From Sphingobium cyanobacteriorum (lineage in GTDB: Bacteria > Pseudomonadota > Alphaproteobacteria > Sphingomonadales > Sphingomonadaceae), in NCBI RefSeq assembly GCF_030580935.1, contig NZ_JAUQOM010000014.1, forward strand, positions 1-64,000: DNA of 64,000 bases, read 5' to 3'. A model generated the notes under the pieces. It worked only from the letters and a program-made list of their open reading frames with translations. It ran no database searches and was not told where the DNA came from. Of this stretch, positions 42,733 to 51,352 are shown in pieces; positions within the stretch are counted from its first letter, which is position 1, and each line of letters begins with the position of its first letter. The position numbers and the translations under genes were made by a program.

Positions 42733-44361
42733 TTGGAAACCATCACGCTCGTCCTGACATTGCTGTTCGCCGTGGTGCTGAGTGGAATCCTGGCTCGCCT
42801 CTTGCCGTTTTCGGTTCCGCGTCCCCTCGTCCAGATCGCTCTGGGTGCCGCGATCGGTCTCGTCGCCGACTGGCGGGTGACGCTCGATCCGGACATCTTC
42901 TTCCTGCTCTTCCTGCCGCCGCTGCTGTTCCTCGATGGGTGGCGGATACCGCCCGACGATATGTTCAAGGATGGCGTCACGATCCTTGAGCTGGCCCTTG
43001 GCCTGGTCGTGTTCACCGTCGTCGGCATGGGTTTCCTCATCCACTGGATGATCCCGGCTATGCCGCTCGCAGTGGCTTTCGCGCTCGCGGCGGTGGTTTC
43101 CCCCACCGACCCGATCGCCGTGTCCGCGATCGCGCAGCGCACGCCGATCCCCAAGCGGATGATGCATATCCTGGAGGGGGAATCGCTGCTCAACGACGCG
43201 TCGGGCCTTGTCTGCCTGCGCTTTGCGGTGGCGGCCGCCCTGACGGGCAGCTTCTCGCTGGGGGCCGCGGCGCTCAATTTCCTGTGGGTCGCGATTGGCG
43301 GCATCGTCGTCGGCGCGGGCCTCACCTGGCTCGTTGGGCGGGCAAAGGAACTGGTCGCGCGGCGTCTCGGCGAGGAAAGCAGCTCGCAGATCCTGATCAG
43401 CCTGCTGATTCCGTTCGGCGCCTATCTCGTAGCCGAGCATCTCCATTGCTCGGGCATCCTGGCGGCGGTCGCGGCCGGCGTGATGATGGGGTTCATCGAG
43501 ACACGGGGCAAGGCGCTGGCCGTAACCCGCATCCGACGCACGACGGTCTGGGATCTCATTCAGTTCACGGCCAACGGCATCATCTTCGTGCTGCTTGGCG
43601 AGCAGCTTCCCACGATATTGGCCGGCGCTGCCGACAGCGTCAGGCTGACCGGCCATCATGGAGCCTGGTGGCTGGCCGTCTATATCGTCGCGATCAATGT
43701 CGCACTGGCGGCGCTGCGTTTCGTCTGGGTCTGGTTCTCGCTGCGCCTGACGTCTTTCCGCCGCGCGGAAGATAGCCCGAGGCCGAACTGGCGGTTGGTG
43801 GGGGCGATGTCTTTCGCGGGCGTCCGTGGGGCCATCACGCTCGCGGGCGTACTCACGCTCCCGCTCGCCATGGCCGACGGGACGGCGTTCCCGGGTCGCG
43901 ATCTCGCCATTCTCCTGGCAATGGGCGTCATCATCCTGTCGCTGATCGCGGCATCGATCGGACTGCCGTTGATGATGCGGGGGCTGGAGATGCCGGCGGA
44001 GCCATCGCGCGATGCGGAGATCGAAGAAGCCCGGAGAGCGGCCGCCGAAGCCGCGATCGCCGAGATCGAGCGCACTCAGCACCAGCTTGCCGAGGGGCGA
44101 AAGGATGCCGACGCCTATGTGAACGTCGCTTCCAGGTTGATGGACCTCTATCGCGAACGGATCGACAATCGCTCGAGCCTGCCCGAGGCGATGGCTTTTC
44201 TGCGGCGCGATGAGCGCATCGAGCGCGATCTTCGCCTTGCCGCGCTGAAGGCGGAACGCGGGGAAATTTTCCGCCGGGTTCGTCAGAGCGAATTGGGGAG
44301 CGAGGCGGCGCGCAAGCTGGTGCGGGAGCTCGACCTGCAGGAGGCCCGTCTGGCAGGGTGA
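42733..44361 (+). CDS. Na+/H+ antiporter of the CPA1/NhaP type
   Basis: The transporter exchanges Na+ or K+ for H+ at the inner membrane. The 542-residue protein has about 12 membrane helices and the CPA1 signatures AAVVSPTDPIAVSAIAQR and ILEGESLLNDASGLVCLRFA (ND pair), plus SFAGVRGAITLAGVLTLPLA. A 120-residue coiled cytoplasmic tail follows. The start is TTG at 42733, 8 nt after AGAGG. It is a lone plus-strand gene between the duplicated DUF736 blocks, which suggests it came in with that rearrangement. Confidence 0.9.
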   Translation: METITLVLTLLFAVVLSGILARLLPFSVPRPLVQIALGAAIGLVADWRVTLDPDIFFLLFLPPLLFLDGWRIPPDDMFKDGVTILELALGLVVFTVVGMGFLIHWMIPAMPLAVAFALAAVVSPTDPIAVSAIAQRTPIPKRMMHILEGESLLNDASGLVCLRFAVAAALTGSFSLGAAALNFLWVAIGGIVVGAGLTWLVGRAKELVARRLGEESSSQILISLLIPFGAYLVAEHLHCSGILAAVAAGVMMGFIETRGKALAVTRIRRTTVWDLIQFTANGIIFVLLGEQLPTILAGAADSVRLTGHHGAWWLAVYIVAINVALAALRFVWVWFSLRLTSFRRAEDSPRPNWRLVGAMSFAGVRGAITLAGVLTLPLAMADGTAFPGRDLAILLAMGVIILSLIAASIGLPLMMRGLEMPAEPSRDAEIEEARRAAAEAAIAEIERTQHQLAEGRKDADAYVNVASRLMDLYRERIDNRSSLPEAMAFLRRDERIERDLRLAALKAERGEIFRRVRQSELGSEAARKLVRELDLQEARLAG

Positions 44362-44422
44362 TGCCAACGACAGCCGGCAGGCACGGCGCGGCCGCGAGCT
44401 TTGGTTTCGGGACAAGGAAAAA

Positions 44423-44449
44423 GCCCCCGCTTGGGTGAAGCGGGGGCTG
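44423..44449 (-). terminator. Strong terminator of the truncated DUF736 gene
   Basis: Perfect 11-bp stem AGCCCCCGCTT/AAGCGGGGGCT with a 5-nt loop, followed on the minus strand by TTTTTCC. It lies 25 bp after the stop at 44474. Confidence 0.8.
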
Positions 44450-44473
44450 GGAGAGTTCGAACTGCCGTTTGCG

Positions 44474-44938
44474 TCAGCTCGCGAAGGCATGTTCGGCGGA
44501 GGACTGGCCGAGGCCGGCCTCGGCGCCCTGGGTGGCGGGGCCGGCGGTCTCGTCGGCGCCGGGCAGCGGCGGCAGGCCCTCGTCGGCCTTGGGCGCCATC
44601 TCCGCGGCGAGATCGCGGCGACGCGTCGGGCGCGACCAGACGACGTTGTAGCTGCCGTCCTCCTGGCGGAACGCCGACACGTAGAGCGGCGCGGCCAGGC
44701 TCGGGTCCTCGATCTTGCCGTTGAGGAACGCCTCGCCCGTGCCGTTCGAGAACAGCTCGAACAGCGCACCCACCTGCACCCACGCCCGCGACGCCGACAG
44801 CGCCAGAACCTCGAACTTGGGCGCCTTGGGATTGGCCGAGTGCACCTCGCGCAGCGCAACCGTCATGGCGATCGCCAGCGTCGCGATCTTGCCGACGAAA
44901 ATGCCGGCGTCATTCTGCTTGATCGAACCGATGTTCAT
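44474..44938 (-). CDS. DUF736 protein, C-terminally truncated copy
   Basis: The 154-residue product is identical to the 36553-37101 protein through AEHAF, then ends with AS and a stop. The last 30 residues of the full copy, including the basic tail, are missing. The DUF736 domain itself is whole, so the product may still work. It arose by the 609-bp duplication. Confidence 0.85.
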   Translation of the reverse strand: MNIGSIKQNDAGIFVGKIATLAIAMTVALREVHSANPKAPKFEVLALSASRAWVQVGALFELFSNGTGEAFLNGKIEDPSLAAPLYVSAFRQEDGSYNVVWSRPTRRRDLAAEMAPKADEGLPPLPGADETAGPATQGAEAGLGQSSAEHAFAS

Positions 44939-45090
44939 GGGAAAGTCTCCTGAAAGCGGTCTCGAACACCGTGTCCGAGCCACCTTCCTCCTTCCCCACT
45001 CCCCTCCTCGGCCGTTCGGCCGAGCAGGCGCGCAAGCGCCCATCCGAGCGCCGCAAAAGCGGCCTCGGGTCGAAACGCGTTGGGCGCTGG
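44482..45090. repeat. 609-bp direct duplication, copy 2
   Basis: Same strand and orientation as 36645-37253. It ends 2 bp before the stop codon (45093-45095) of the next minus-strand gene, so the join was made at the very end of that gene. Confidence 0.9.
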
Positions 45091-45092
45091 TG

Positions 45093-45419
45093 TTAGTTTA
45101 TCGAGCCGAAGAGACGCCTCTTGGCCGCTGCCTGATGCAGGCCGTCCTTGACGCCGACCGTGGCGTTCATGTCCGCCGCGAGATCGGCAGCCAGCGTCTC
45201 GGGAATATCGGCATAAGCTTCGACCACCCTGATGGCGATCTCGGGGCTGAGCAGCTCGCCCGGCTCGGTGCCAAGCCAGATCGTCGCCTCGCCTTCTTCG
45301 GGTTCCTCATCGGTCGGCGTGAATATCTGGGCGAAGAAGGTCTGAAGGGGTCTGTCCCAGCCAACCACCGCCTTGATGACCCCATTCCCCGGTCTCGGTT
45401 TCAGTTCGTAGCGGCTCAT
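45093..45419 (-). CDS. Hypothetical protein, 108 residues
   Basis: Not recognised. It starts MSRYELKPRPGNGVIKAVVG and includes PLQTFFAQIFTPTDEEPEEG and EATIWLGTEPGELLSPEIAI. The latter two segments look like a small beta sheet with an acidic loop. It overlaps the upstream 64-residue gene by 4 bp (ATGA). Its last codons abut the duplication boundary, and the final residues KRRLFGSIN may or may not be original. Confidence 0.55.
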   Translation of the reverse strand: MSRYELKPRPGNGVIKAVVGWDRPLQTFFAQIFTPTDEEPEEGEATIWLGTEPGELLSPEIAIRVVEAYADIPETLAADLAADMNATVGVKDGLHQAAAKRRLFGSIN

Positions 45420-45610
45420 GTCTGGCTCCGACGAATGCGATGATCGACGTGGCGGGCCGCGCCCTCGGCGCTGCGCAGCGCCTTGCGGACCGCGGCGGCG
45501 GCGCGCGGGGCGCCGCTCTGGGCAAGAAGGTGCCGCGCGCTGCGAAGCTGGTCAATCGCCTCCCACACGGCGTCGCGGTCTGCCCGCTTCGCGGCTCTGA
45601 TGGGTCGCAT
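45416..45610 (-). CDS. Small basic helical protein
   Basis: The 64-residue product starts MRPIRAAKRADRDAVWEAID and is Ala/Arg-rich with a helical pattern. AAGGGA lies 8 nt upstream. It lies 23 bp after the GHKL gene stop and overlaps the next gene, so all three are probably one operon. Confidence 0.55.
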   Translation of the reverse strand: MRPIRAAKRADRDAVWEAIDQLRSARHLLAQSGAPRAAAAVRKALRSAEGAARHVDHRIRRSQT

Positions 45611-45633
45611 GGGATTGGTCCCTTCGAGATTGA

Positions 45634-47295
45634 TCAGGATGCCGGCGACGCCGGGACGGTTTCGATGCGGACATCGATGGCGTTCCTGCCGATGATCGCT
45701 GAGAACTGGCGCCCTTCGGGAACGAACCATTGGGCGCGGTAGGCGATGATCGCCCGGAGCCGCTCCACCAGCGCCGCGTCGTCTCCAAGCAACAGTCGGG
45801 TGGCCATTTCTCTGGCATCGAGCAGGAAGCGATCGTTCTGCGTCTCCCAGCTATCGGCGTCGCGATCGTCGCTCGCGCAGAAGCATGAAGCCTCGAGCAG
45901 GTCGACCAGCTCGTCCGGGGATATCGCGCCGCGCGCGGCGAGAAGGACGTTCGCTTCCTCGAAACCCCAATGATGCGCGTCGTCATACTCGATGACGACG
46001 GGAGCCGCGACGGTCAGCGTCTCGGTTCTGGCGCCCCCGATCTCGACCACGAGATCGAGGCGGTCGACCGTCCCGCATTCGAGCCCGGACAGGGTCTCGC
46101 TGTCGAACAGATGGCGGGCGCCGTCGCGTTCGATCTCGAACCGAAGCGCTGTGATCCGGGGGAGTGCATCGTACCAGCCATATCCCGCCATCGCGTCGTC
46201 CGGATCGGCGAGGGAACCTTGGAGGCGGCCGTCGCGGGCGAGCGCGAATGCCGCGCATTGTTCGAGCGGCGCGCCGAAATTCTCCATGAGGACGAGATTG
46301 TCCGCCGGGATCAGGCCGGAACCCTCGCGTCCGCTGTTGAGATCGGACGTCGCCGGGGTCCAGCCTCGCAGGAGCGCCGTCGCCTCGGGAAGATCGATGC
46401 CGAGATTCCGGGCCTCGGTCCATTGGGCGAAGGACAGGCGGTGGCTGCCGAGAGATGCGATGTGGCGGAAGATGGTCTTGCGGACCAAGTCGCGGAGCGC
46501 TTCGAGCGCGGCGCTCTCGACCATTTCGGTCCGGGCTGGCAGCACAAGCTGTAGCGCTGGGGCATCGATGATGTCGACGCGCGCCCACCAGCTGCGATCC
46601 TTCTCGTCAATCGAGGGCAAGGCGCAGGGGACGGTGAGGCCGTGGAAGTTGATGCGCGGCTGGTAGTGAGTGGAGCGCGCCCCGTTATAGAGGCCGATGC
46701 GCACGCCGCCGGTCTCAACCGTGACCAGGGCGTCGGCGAGCCAGTCCGATTGGGCAAGCGGCGCGCCGTTGAATCGGATCGGCGTCGGACAATAGCGTGC
46801 GGCCGCGTTCGCGCTGGCCTCCAGGGATTTCGCCCAGTCATCCTGGAGTGGGAGACGGATCTCGGTGCCGAAGCGATGATCGCAGCGATAGACCGGGATA
46901 GGACCGCCCGTTTCCCAATCGCCGGGCGCGATCGAGATCCGCCAGGCGTCTCCGCCGGCGCGCGGACGGGACCGGATTTCGACATGGCGCCCGGCAAGGC
47001 TGAACACGCCCATGCCGGCAGGATCTTCACGGGCCGCGATATCCTCATCCCATCCCGAGCGCCCGAGCGCGAGAATGACCGCGGGATCGGCGATCCCCGC
47101 GCCGTCGTCGGCGATGACGAGCCACTGCCGATCGTCGGCTTCGGCGACATCGAGGTCGACGGTCGTCGCGCCGGCGCGGCGCGCATTCTGGATGAGCTCG
47201 GTCAGTATGGAACCGAGCGTATTATTGAACAGCCTCGTCACCTTGGTGATCGCTGCGGGATCGACCTGGCTGTGGACGACGGTGGGAAGGGGCAT
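45634..47295 (-). CDS. GHKL-fold ATPase (Hsp90/histidine-kinase-like)
   Basis: The 553-residue protein has the Bergerat ATP-binding motifs: N-box LTELIQNARRAGAT (N37), G1 VIADDGAGIADP (D63-G67) and G2 EDPAGMGVFSLAGR (G94-G96). Residues 150-330 may be a ribosomal S5-like second domain. No histidine-kinase H-box or membrane segment is seen, so it is closer to Hsp90/MORC-type ATPases. It starts an operon with two small genes, just after the PRTRC cassette, and its leader has a polypurine tract. Role unknown; DNA or protein remodelling is inferred. Confidence 0.75.
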   Translation of the reverse strand: MPLPTVVHSQVDPAAITKVTRLFNNTLGSILTELIQNARRAGATTVDLDVAEADDRQWLVIADDGAGIADPAVILALGRSGWDEDIAAREDPAGMGVFSLAGRHVEIRSRPRAGGDAWRISIAPGDWETGGPIPVYRCDHRFGTEIRLPLQDDWAKSLEASANAAARYCPTPIRFNGAPLAQSDWLADALVTVETGGVRIGLYNGARSTHYQPRINFHGLTVPCALPSIDEKDRSWWARVDIIDAPALQLVLPARTEMVESAALEALRDLVRKTIFRHIASLGSHRLSFAQWTEARNLGIDLPEATALLRGWTPATSDLNSGREGSGLIPADNLVLMENFGAPLEQCAAFALARDGRLQGSLADPDDAMAGYGWYDALPRITALRFEIERDGARHLFDSETLSGLECGTVDRLDLVVEIGGARTETLTVAAPVVIEYDDAHHWGFEEANVLLAARGAISPDELVDLLEASCFCASDDRDADSWETQNDRFLLDAREMATRLLLGDDAALVERLRAIIAYRAQWFVPEGRQFSAIIGRNAIDVRIETVPASPAS

Positions 47296-47320
47296 CGGGG
47301 TCTCCTCGGCAAGAGCGAAT

Positions 47321-47350
47321 GGCCCCCTCCCCGCCCTTCTCTCCTTTCGC
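47321..47350 (-). promoter_or_regulatory. Polypurine leader tract of the GHKL operon
   Basis: The coding strand reads CGAAAGGAGAGAAGGGCGGG and onward GAGGGGG, 26-55 nt before the ATG at 47295. Confidence 0.45.
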
Positions 47351-47388
47351 TCGGGGCTGCGCGTCCACGGGCGGCGGTGGCGCGGCTG

Positions 47389-47868
47389 TCAGGCGCAACG
47401 GCGCTCCTTCTCGGCCGGTGTCTCGATGTGGACATAGCGCTTGCCGGCCCGGCGGCGCTTGCGGATGCGGCCATCGACGAAGGCCTTGGCCCAGCGGTCG
47501 GCTTCGTCCACGCGGGCGGCGATGGCGCACTCGTCGGCCTGTTTGAACATCGTGTAGGCCAGCGCGTATTGCGCGCGCTCCGGCAGGCTGAGCAGTGTCG
47601 CGCTGATCGGCAGCGCGCTCTCGTAGAATTCGAGGATATGGCGGCCCCCGCCGTGGTGCATCAGGATGGCCAGGAGGCCCTTGTTTCCGGGACCGGTCGG
47701 CCGCGCGATCTGGATGTCATGCGACCCGTAGGTTACCCCGACCTGGGACGCCCCGCCCTCGCCGCGATGGAAGACGCGGTCCTCGCGGTTCGCCAGGGGA
47801 TGGGCGAGAACCTCATAGCCATCGAAGCTATCGACGCGGCGGATGCGGTTATGTCCGATGACGGTCAT
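47389..47868 (-). CDS. Hypothetical protein at the PRTRC cassette end
   Basis: The 159-residue protein starts MTVIGHNRIRRVDSFDGYEV and includes GLLAILMHHGGGRHILEFYE. The C-terminal tail is basic (GRIRKRRRAGKRYVH). Not recognised. It follows ThiF by 80 bp on the same strand and may belong to the cassette transcript. Confidence 0.55.
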   Translation of the reverse strand: MTVIGHNRIRRVDSFDGYEVLAHPLANREDRVFHRGEGGASQVGVTYGSHDIQIARPTGPGNKGLLAILMHHGGGRHILEFYESALPISATLLSLPERAQYALAYTMFKQADECAIAARVDEADRWAKAFVDGRIRKRRRAGKRYVHIETPAEKERRCA

Positions 47869-47948
47869 GACAAAATCTCCTCATGCCCCGGGGCGCAGGC
47901 CACCGGGGTTGGATGGGCACGGAAAGTGGTGGAGTGGCCGGCAGGGGT

Positions 47949-48707
47949 TCAGTCACCGCGCGGCAAAGGGATCGGGACGGCTTGGCCACTGGCGAGGTTG
48001 ATGAAAGCGCCGGCGTGCCCGATCGACCCGCGGCCGAGAAGGTCGAACAGCAGTGCGAGCGCGTGGCTCGCCAGCACCCGATTGACGAACAGGGACTGAC
48101 GTTCGAGCGCCTCGGCGACCGAGCAGGACGGGGCATCGTCCTCGGCCAGGGTTTCGTCGGCCAGCTCGGGAAAGGCCTCGAGGACAGTTGGCAGGCGCGC
48201 CTTGACGTTGCCCTTCGGACGGCATGGGCAACCGATCAGATATTGTCCGTCGCTGGCGCGATTGCCGAGGTCCATCCAATAGGTCGGCACGACCCTGCCG
48301 TCGCTAAGCGCCGCGCCGAGTGCCCGGCGCGCCGAAGCCGTGTCGACGCACGTGATGAGGATGTCGGTCCCTTCCGTATCGACGGCATCGGGCGCTCGGC
48401 CATGAACGGCTTTCCAGCCCAGGCCGTGGGCAAGGTTGATCCGCTCGGTTAGCGTGCGCGCCTTGGAGTTGCCGAGATCGCAGCGATAGAAGGGCTGGCG
48501 ACCGAGATTGGCCTCGGTCACAATGTCGTCGTCGACCACGGTGACCGCGAGCGAACGCGAGGAGATCGCGCGGAGAGCCGTGTCGAGCGAGGCAAGGCCC
48601 ATTAGCATCTGAGCGCCGTTTCCACCGCATCCCACGAGGAGGATGCGGATCCCGCGATTGTCGAAGGTGGCGGGAAGGAAGTGGCGCTGGAGCTTGTCAG
48701 GCTGCAT
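47949..48707 (-). CDS. PRTRC system ThiF/E1-like protein
   Basis: ThiF/E1 proteins adenylate a small ubiquitin-like partner's C-terminus. The 252-residue protein has the nucleotide-binding loop ILLVGCGGNGAQ (26-31), VVDDDIVTEANLGRQPFY with the conserved aspartates and R, and a putative ligand-binding ITCVDTASARRALG. CPCRPKG and CSVAEA supply cysteines that might act as metal or thioester residues. It forms a cassette with ParB, A, B, C, E and F. ATG 48707 makes a 106-bp overlap with the protein A frame. Confidence 0.85.
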   Translation of the reverse strand: MQPDKLQRHFLPATFDNRGIRILLVGCGGNGAQMLMGLASLDTALRAISSRSLAVTVVDDDIVTEANLGRQPFYRCDLGNSKARTLTERINLAHGLGWKAVHGRAPDAVDTEGTDILITCVDTASARRALGAALSDGRVVPTYWMDLGNRASDGQYLIGCPCRPKGNVKARLPTVLEAFPELADETLAEDDAPSCSVAEALERQSLFVNRVLASHALALLFDLLGRGSIGHAGAFINLASGQAVPIPLPRGD

Positions 48708-49351
48708 GGGGAATCTCCCGAAAATGGGCTGCGCGGCACGGCCAGGAACATCCCTCCGGCGCAGAGCCTGGCGGCCATGACCGGACCCGCCGGGTGGTCG
48801 AGCCGGCCGACGACGAGTGAAATCTTGGTGGCATGGGCATCGTCAGCATCGTCGGTCGCGCTGAAATAGGCCGGACCGCGCCCGTGACTGTGCATGTCGC
48901 AGACGACATGCCAACTAGGCTCGCAGGCCGGGGGCCGGTAGACGAGGCGCGTCGGCGTCGCTTCATCGATCTGCGGAAAATGCACGGTGAATTCGGCCGT
49001 CGCCTCGTTCCACAGGATGAAGGCGGCTGCCTCGTTGGGCAGGGCGGCACGGAAATGGTCCAGGACGGCCGCGAGATGCTCACCCGGGACCCGGCCGCAG
49101 CGCAATTCGGCCTGGGGGTCGCCCATGCTGCCATAGGGGAGATGGGCTGCGAATGGCGGCGACAGAGGCGCATCAAGCGCCAGCCAGGGACGACGCAATA
49201 TGAGCATCGCCCCATCGGCCCCCACGGCGAGCCCGTGTCCGGCCCGACTGCTGCGAAGCGCATCGAGCCCAGGCGATCGGCCTATGGGCGGAACAGGATA
49301 GCAGGGAACGGCGGCGAGCAGCGCGGCCGCGGTCGGATCATCGGCGAGCAT
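48602..49351 (-). CDS. PRTRC system protein A (JAMM-like)
   Basis: Residues 154-167 read HSHGRGPAYFSATD: H-x-H-x10-D, the zinc-binding JAMM/Mov34 motif of isopeptidases that release ubiquitin-like proteins. The N-terminal half is alpha/beta (HGLAVGADGAMLILRRPWLA). The last 35 residues (from about 215) are Ser/Pro-rich and lie over the ThiF 5' end in another frame, so a frameshift or a shorter native protein is possible. ATG 49351 has GGGAG 6 nt upstream and overlaps the protein B stop region. Confidence 0.8.
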   Translation of the reverse strand: MLADDPTAAALLAAVPCYPVPPIGRSPGLDALRSSRAGHGLAVGADGAMLILRRPWLALDAPLSPPFAAHLPYGSMGDPQAELRCGRVPGEHLAAVLDHFRAALPNEAAAFILWNEATAEFTVHFPQIDEATPTRLVYRPPACEPSWHVVCDMHSHGRGPAYFSATDDADDAHATKISLVVGRLDHPAGPVMAARLCAGGMFLAVPRSPFSGDSPCSLTSSSATSFPPPSTIAGSASSSWDAVETALRC

Positions 49352-49353
49352 GG

Positions 49354-50178
49354 TCATCTCCCGGCAGCCGCTGAAATCAGTCGGCCGACCGTGATCGCGT
49401 CGGCCGGCGGGCGCGCCTGTCGCAGACGGGCGGCGGGATTGAAGGGCCTGAGGCGTCGGACCGGGAAACGACTGGCCCCGCGCGCGGCGAGATCGTCCCA
49501 GAGTCTGACGAGGCCGCCCTTGCCGGTCACCGTCCATTCCTGTCCGGGATTGGGGTGCGTCGACCAGGAGTCGAACACGGCCCGTTCGAACTCCGGGATT
49601 GCGGCAACGCCGAGGGTTTTCGGCCTCGGGATATTGCCCCAGCAGAGCCGCCCTTCGATGAAGACATTGAGAATGGGCGAGTGCAGCACCGGCGTGTCAG
49701 CCACGGGGCGCTCGCTGGCCGGCAGCGCGTAGACCCCGAGCCCCGCGCGCGTGGCAATGAACAGATGCGCGGGATAGGGCACCGCGACCGTGGTGCGCCG
49801 CGCCAGCGCTCGAAGACCGTCGGGCGGCGATGAGAGCGCGAAATAGGCGGGGCGAACCTGTGCCGGCGTCCACCATGCGAGAACATCGGGATGGGAGACC
49901 AGGACGGTGTCGGGCAATATCTCGGGGATAGCCGTGCGGCCCAGCGCCTCGGTCCACTGGCGCAGCTGCGCACGCGACAAGGGAATGCCCGCAGCGATCG
50001 TGGGGCGGCCGTCTCCATCGAGCTCGACGGCGTGCATGCTGGCGAACGCCGCCACGTCGTTCCTGGGCGCGCCATAGGCGTTTGGGGTCCGGGACGTTCC
50101 GGCCTGATAGAGCAGGATGGCGTTGGTCAGGACGAGACCGCCGCCGGTGGCTTCGAAGTGGCTGCTGTGATCGGACAT
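49354..50178 (-). CDS. PRTRC system protein B
   Basis: The 274-residue protein matches PRTRC-B: MSDHSSHFEATGGGLVLTNA, PDVLAWWTPAQVRPAYFALS, then LHSPILNVFIEGRLCWGNIP and FDSWSTHPNPGQEWTVTG. It is a conserved cassette member whose biochemical role is not established; given the E1-like and JAMM partners, an E2-like or substrate function is an idea to test by fold prediction. It lies 7 bp from protein F. Confidence 0.8.
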   Translation of the reverse strand: MSDHSSHFEATGGGLVLTNAILLYQAGTSRTPNAYGAPRNDVAAFASMHAVELDGDGRPTIAAGIPLSRAQLRQWTEALGRTAIPEILPDTVLVSHPDVLAWWTPAQVRPAYFALSSPPDGLRALARRTTVAVPYPAHLFIATRAGLGVYALPASERPVADTPVLHSPILNVFIEGRLCWGNIPRPKTLGVAAIPEFERAVFDSWSTHPNPGQEWTVTGKGGLVRLWDDLAARGASRFPVRRLRPFNPAARLRQARPPADAITVGRLISAAAGR

Positions 50179-50185
50179 GGGGGCC

Positions 50186-51277
50186 TCACGGATTGGGTGG
50201 GTCGAGACGGACGAGATCCTGAGCCGCGAGCAGGAACTGGACGCCGAGCCTGAGGCTCGCGAACCAGGCGTCGATCCGGCTCACTTCGGGCAGCGGGCAG
50301 AGGCCGCAGAAATCCATGAAGCCCATTTCCATGCCGTGGCGCGCGACATCGTCGAGTTCGCGGGCGAACTCTTCGAACGGAACGAGCGTCAAGGGCGGAA
50401 GGGACGAGCATTCCTCGATGCCCGGCACATATTCGTAGAGGGCGTCGCTATCGAAGTGCCAGGCATTGCGGTCCGAGGCGAGGTGTTCGAGCGCCTTATG
50501 CGCGTCGCGAAGCCGGTGCAGCGCCTGCGCCAGCTCTTTCGGGAGGCATGCGGGCTTCGCTGCGTTCGCGCCGATCATCCAGTCGGGACGGCGCGCGTTC
50601 ATTTCCGAGGGGAGCGTCTGTTCCTCGATCTCTTCGGCGCTGAGACCCTGATAGGCGGCCAAGCTCCGGCGCGCGCTCTCGTCGTCGATCTCGCCGTCCC
50701 AATAATACATCGAGATTTCGTCGAAGAGGTCTTGGTAGCCGAAGACCGGAAGGGCGGTGCCGAGCGTCTCCCCGAGGGCCGCATAGGCGGCGGCGCGCCA
50801 GGGGATGGGAGCGTCGCCGGTTTCGATCCAGCCAAGATCCAGTTGGCCCAGGGTCTCGCAGACAAGGGCGATCGCGGGCGGATTATCGTCTTCGCCGACG
50901 AGGACGGCGACCCGCAGATCGACAAGCTCGATCGGCTCCAGGATTTCGAGAACCGCGGCATTGAAGACCTGCTCGATGCGCTTGCGGGCGCCGACGCGCG
51001 TGTACCGCTTGGAGGTTGCTTCCCGCGCGGACACCCAGCGGCCCATCAGCTTGTGGTGATTGCTGAGCGGCTGATCGAAAGTGGCGGGGATGTCGACGGA
51101 CAGCGCGACCGACCGCCCCGCGAGATCAACCGAGTGGGGCGAGCCTGAGGCCGGCGGGGGGCTGAAGCGGCTCCGCCGCTTCGCCTTTGTGATTGGCAGG
51201 GTCGAGGAGGATCCGCGCGTGGAGGGCCTGGGCCTGGGCGCTGCAGGGAGGCTGGGGGAAGCCGGTCGTGTTGCCAT
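50186..51277 (-). CDS. PRTRC system protein F
   Basis: The 363-residue protein resembles PRTRC-F through FDQPLSNHHKLMGRWVSARE, then RVAVLVGEDDNPPAIALVCE and SMYYWDGEIDDESARRSLAA. The first 45 residues are basic and low complexity. The start is uncertain: ATG 51277 overlaps the 74-residue gene by 152 bp, but no in-frame start with a good ribosome-binding site lies later. It is followed by protein B after 7 bp. Confidence 0.75.
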   Translation of the reverse strand: MATRPASPSLPAAPRPRPSTRGSSSTLPITKAKRRSRFSPPPASGSPHSVDLAGRSVALSVDIPATFDQPLSNHHKLMGRWVSAREATSKRYTRVGARKRIEQVFNAAVLEILEPIELVDLRVAVLVGEDDNPPAIALVCETLGQLDLGWIETGDAPIPWRAAAYAALGETLGTALPVFGYQDLFDEISMYYWDGEIDDESARRSLAAYQGLSAEEIEEQTLPSEMNARRPDWMIGANAAKPACLPKELAQALHRLRDAHKALEHLASDRNAWHFDSDALYEYVPGIEECSSLPPLTLVPFEEFARELDDVARHGMEMGFMDFCGLCPLPEVSRIDAWFASLRLGVQFLLAAQDLVRLDPPNP

Positions 51278-51350
51278 CGTCGTGCTCGATCCATTCGAGG
51301 AGCGTCTTGCGCGGAGCGGCCGGAATGGCCGCGCTCTGGGCGGGCGGCAT
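51126..51350 (-). CDS. Small protein between PRTRC C and F
   Basis: The 74-residue product starts MPPAQSAAIPAAPRKTLLEW. It begins 2 bp after the PRTRC-C stop, and its frame ends in the N-terminal part of protein F. No named family. Its position inside the cassette on the same strand supports it being real; it could be a cassette member of variable sequence. Confidence 0.5.
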   Translation of the reverse strand: MPPAQSAAIPAAPRKTLLEWIEHDDGNTTGFPQPPCSAQAQALHARILLDPANHKGEAAEPLQPPAGLRLAPLG

Positions 51351-51352
51351 GT

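Noticed and set aside
42718-44859. 713-codon minus-strand frame
   Set aside because: It combines the antisense of the antiporter with an alternative frame of DUF736.
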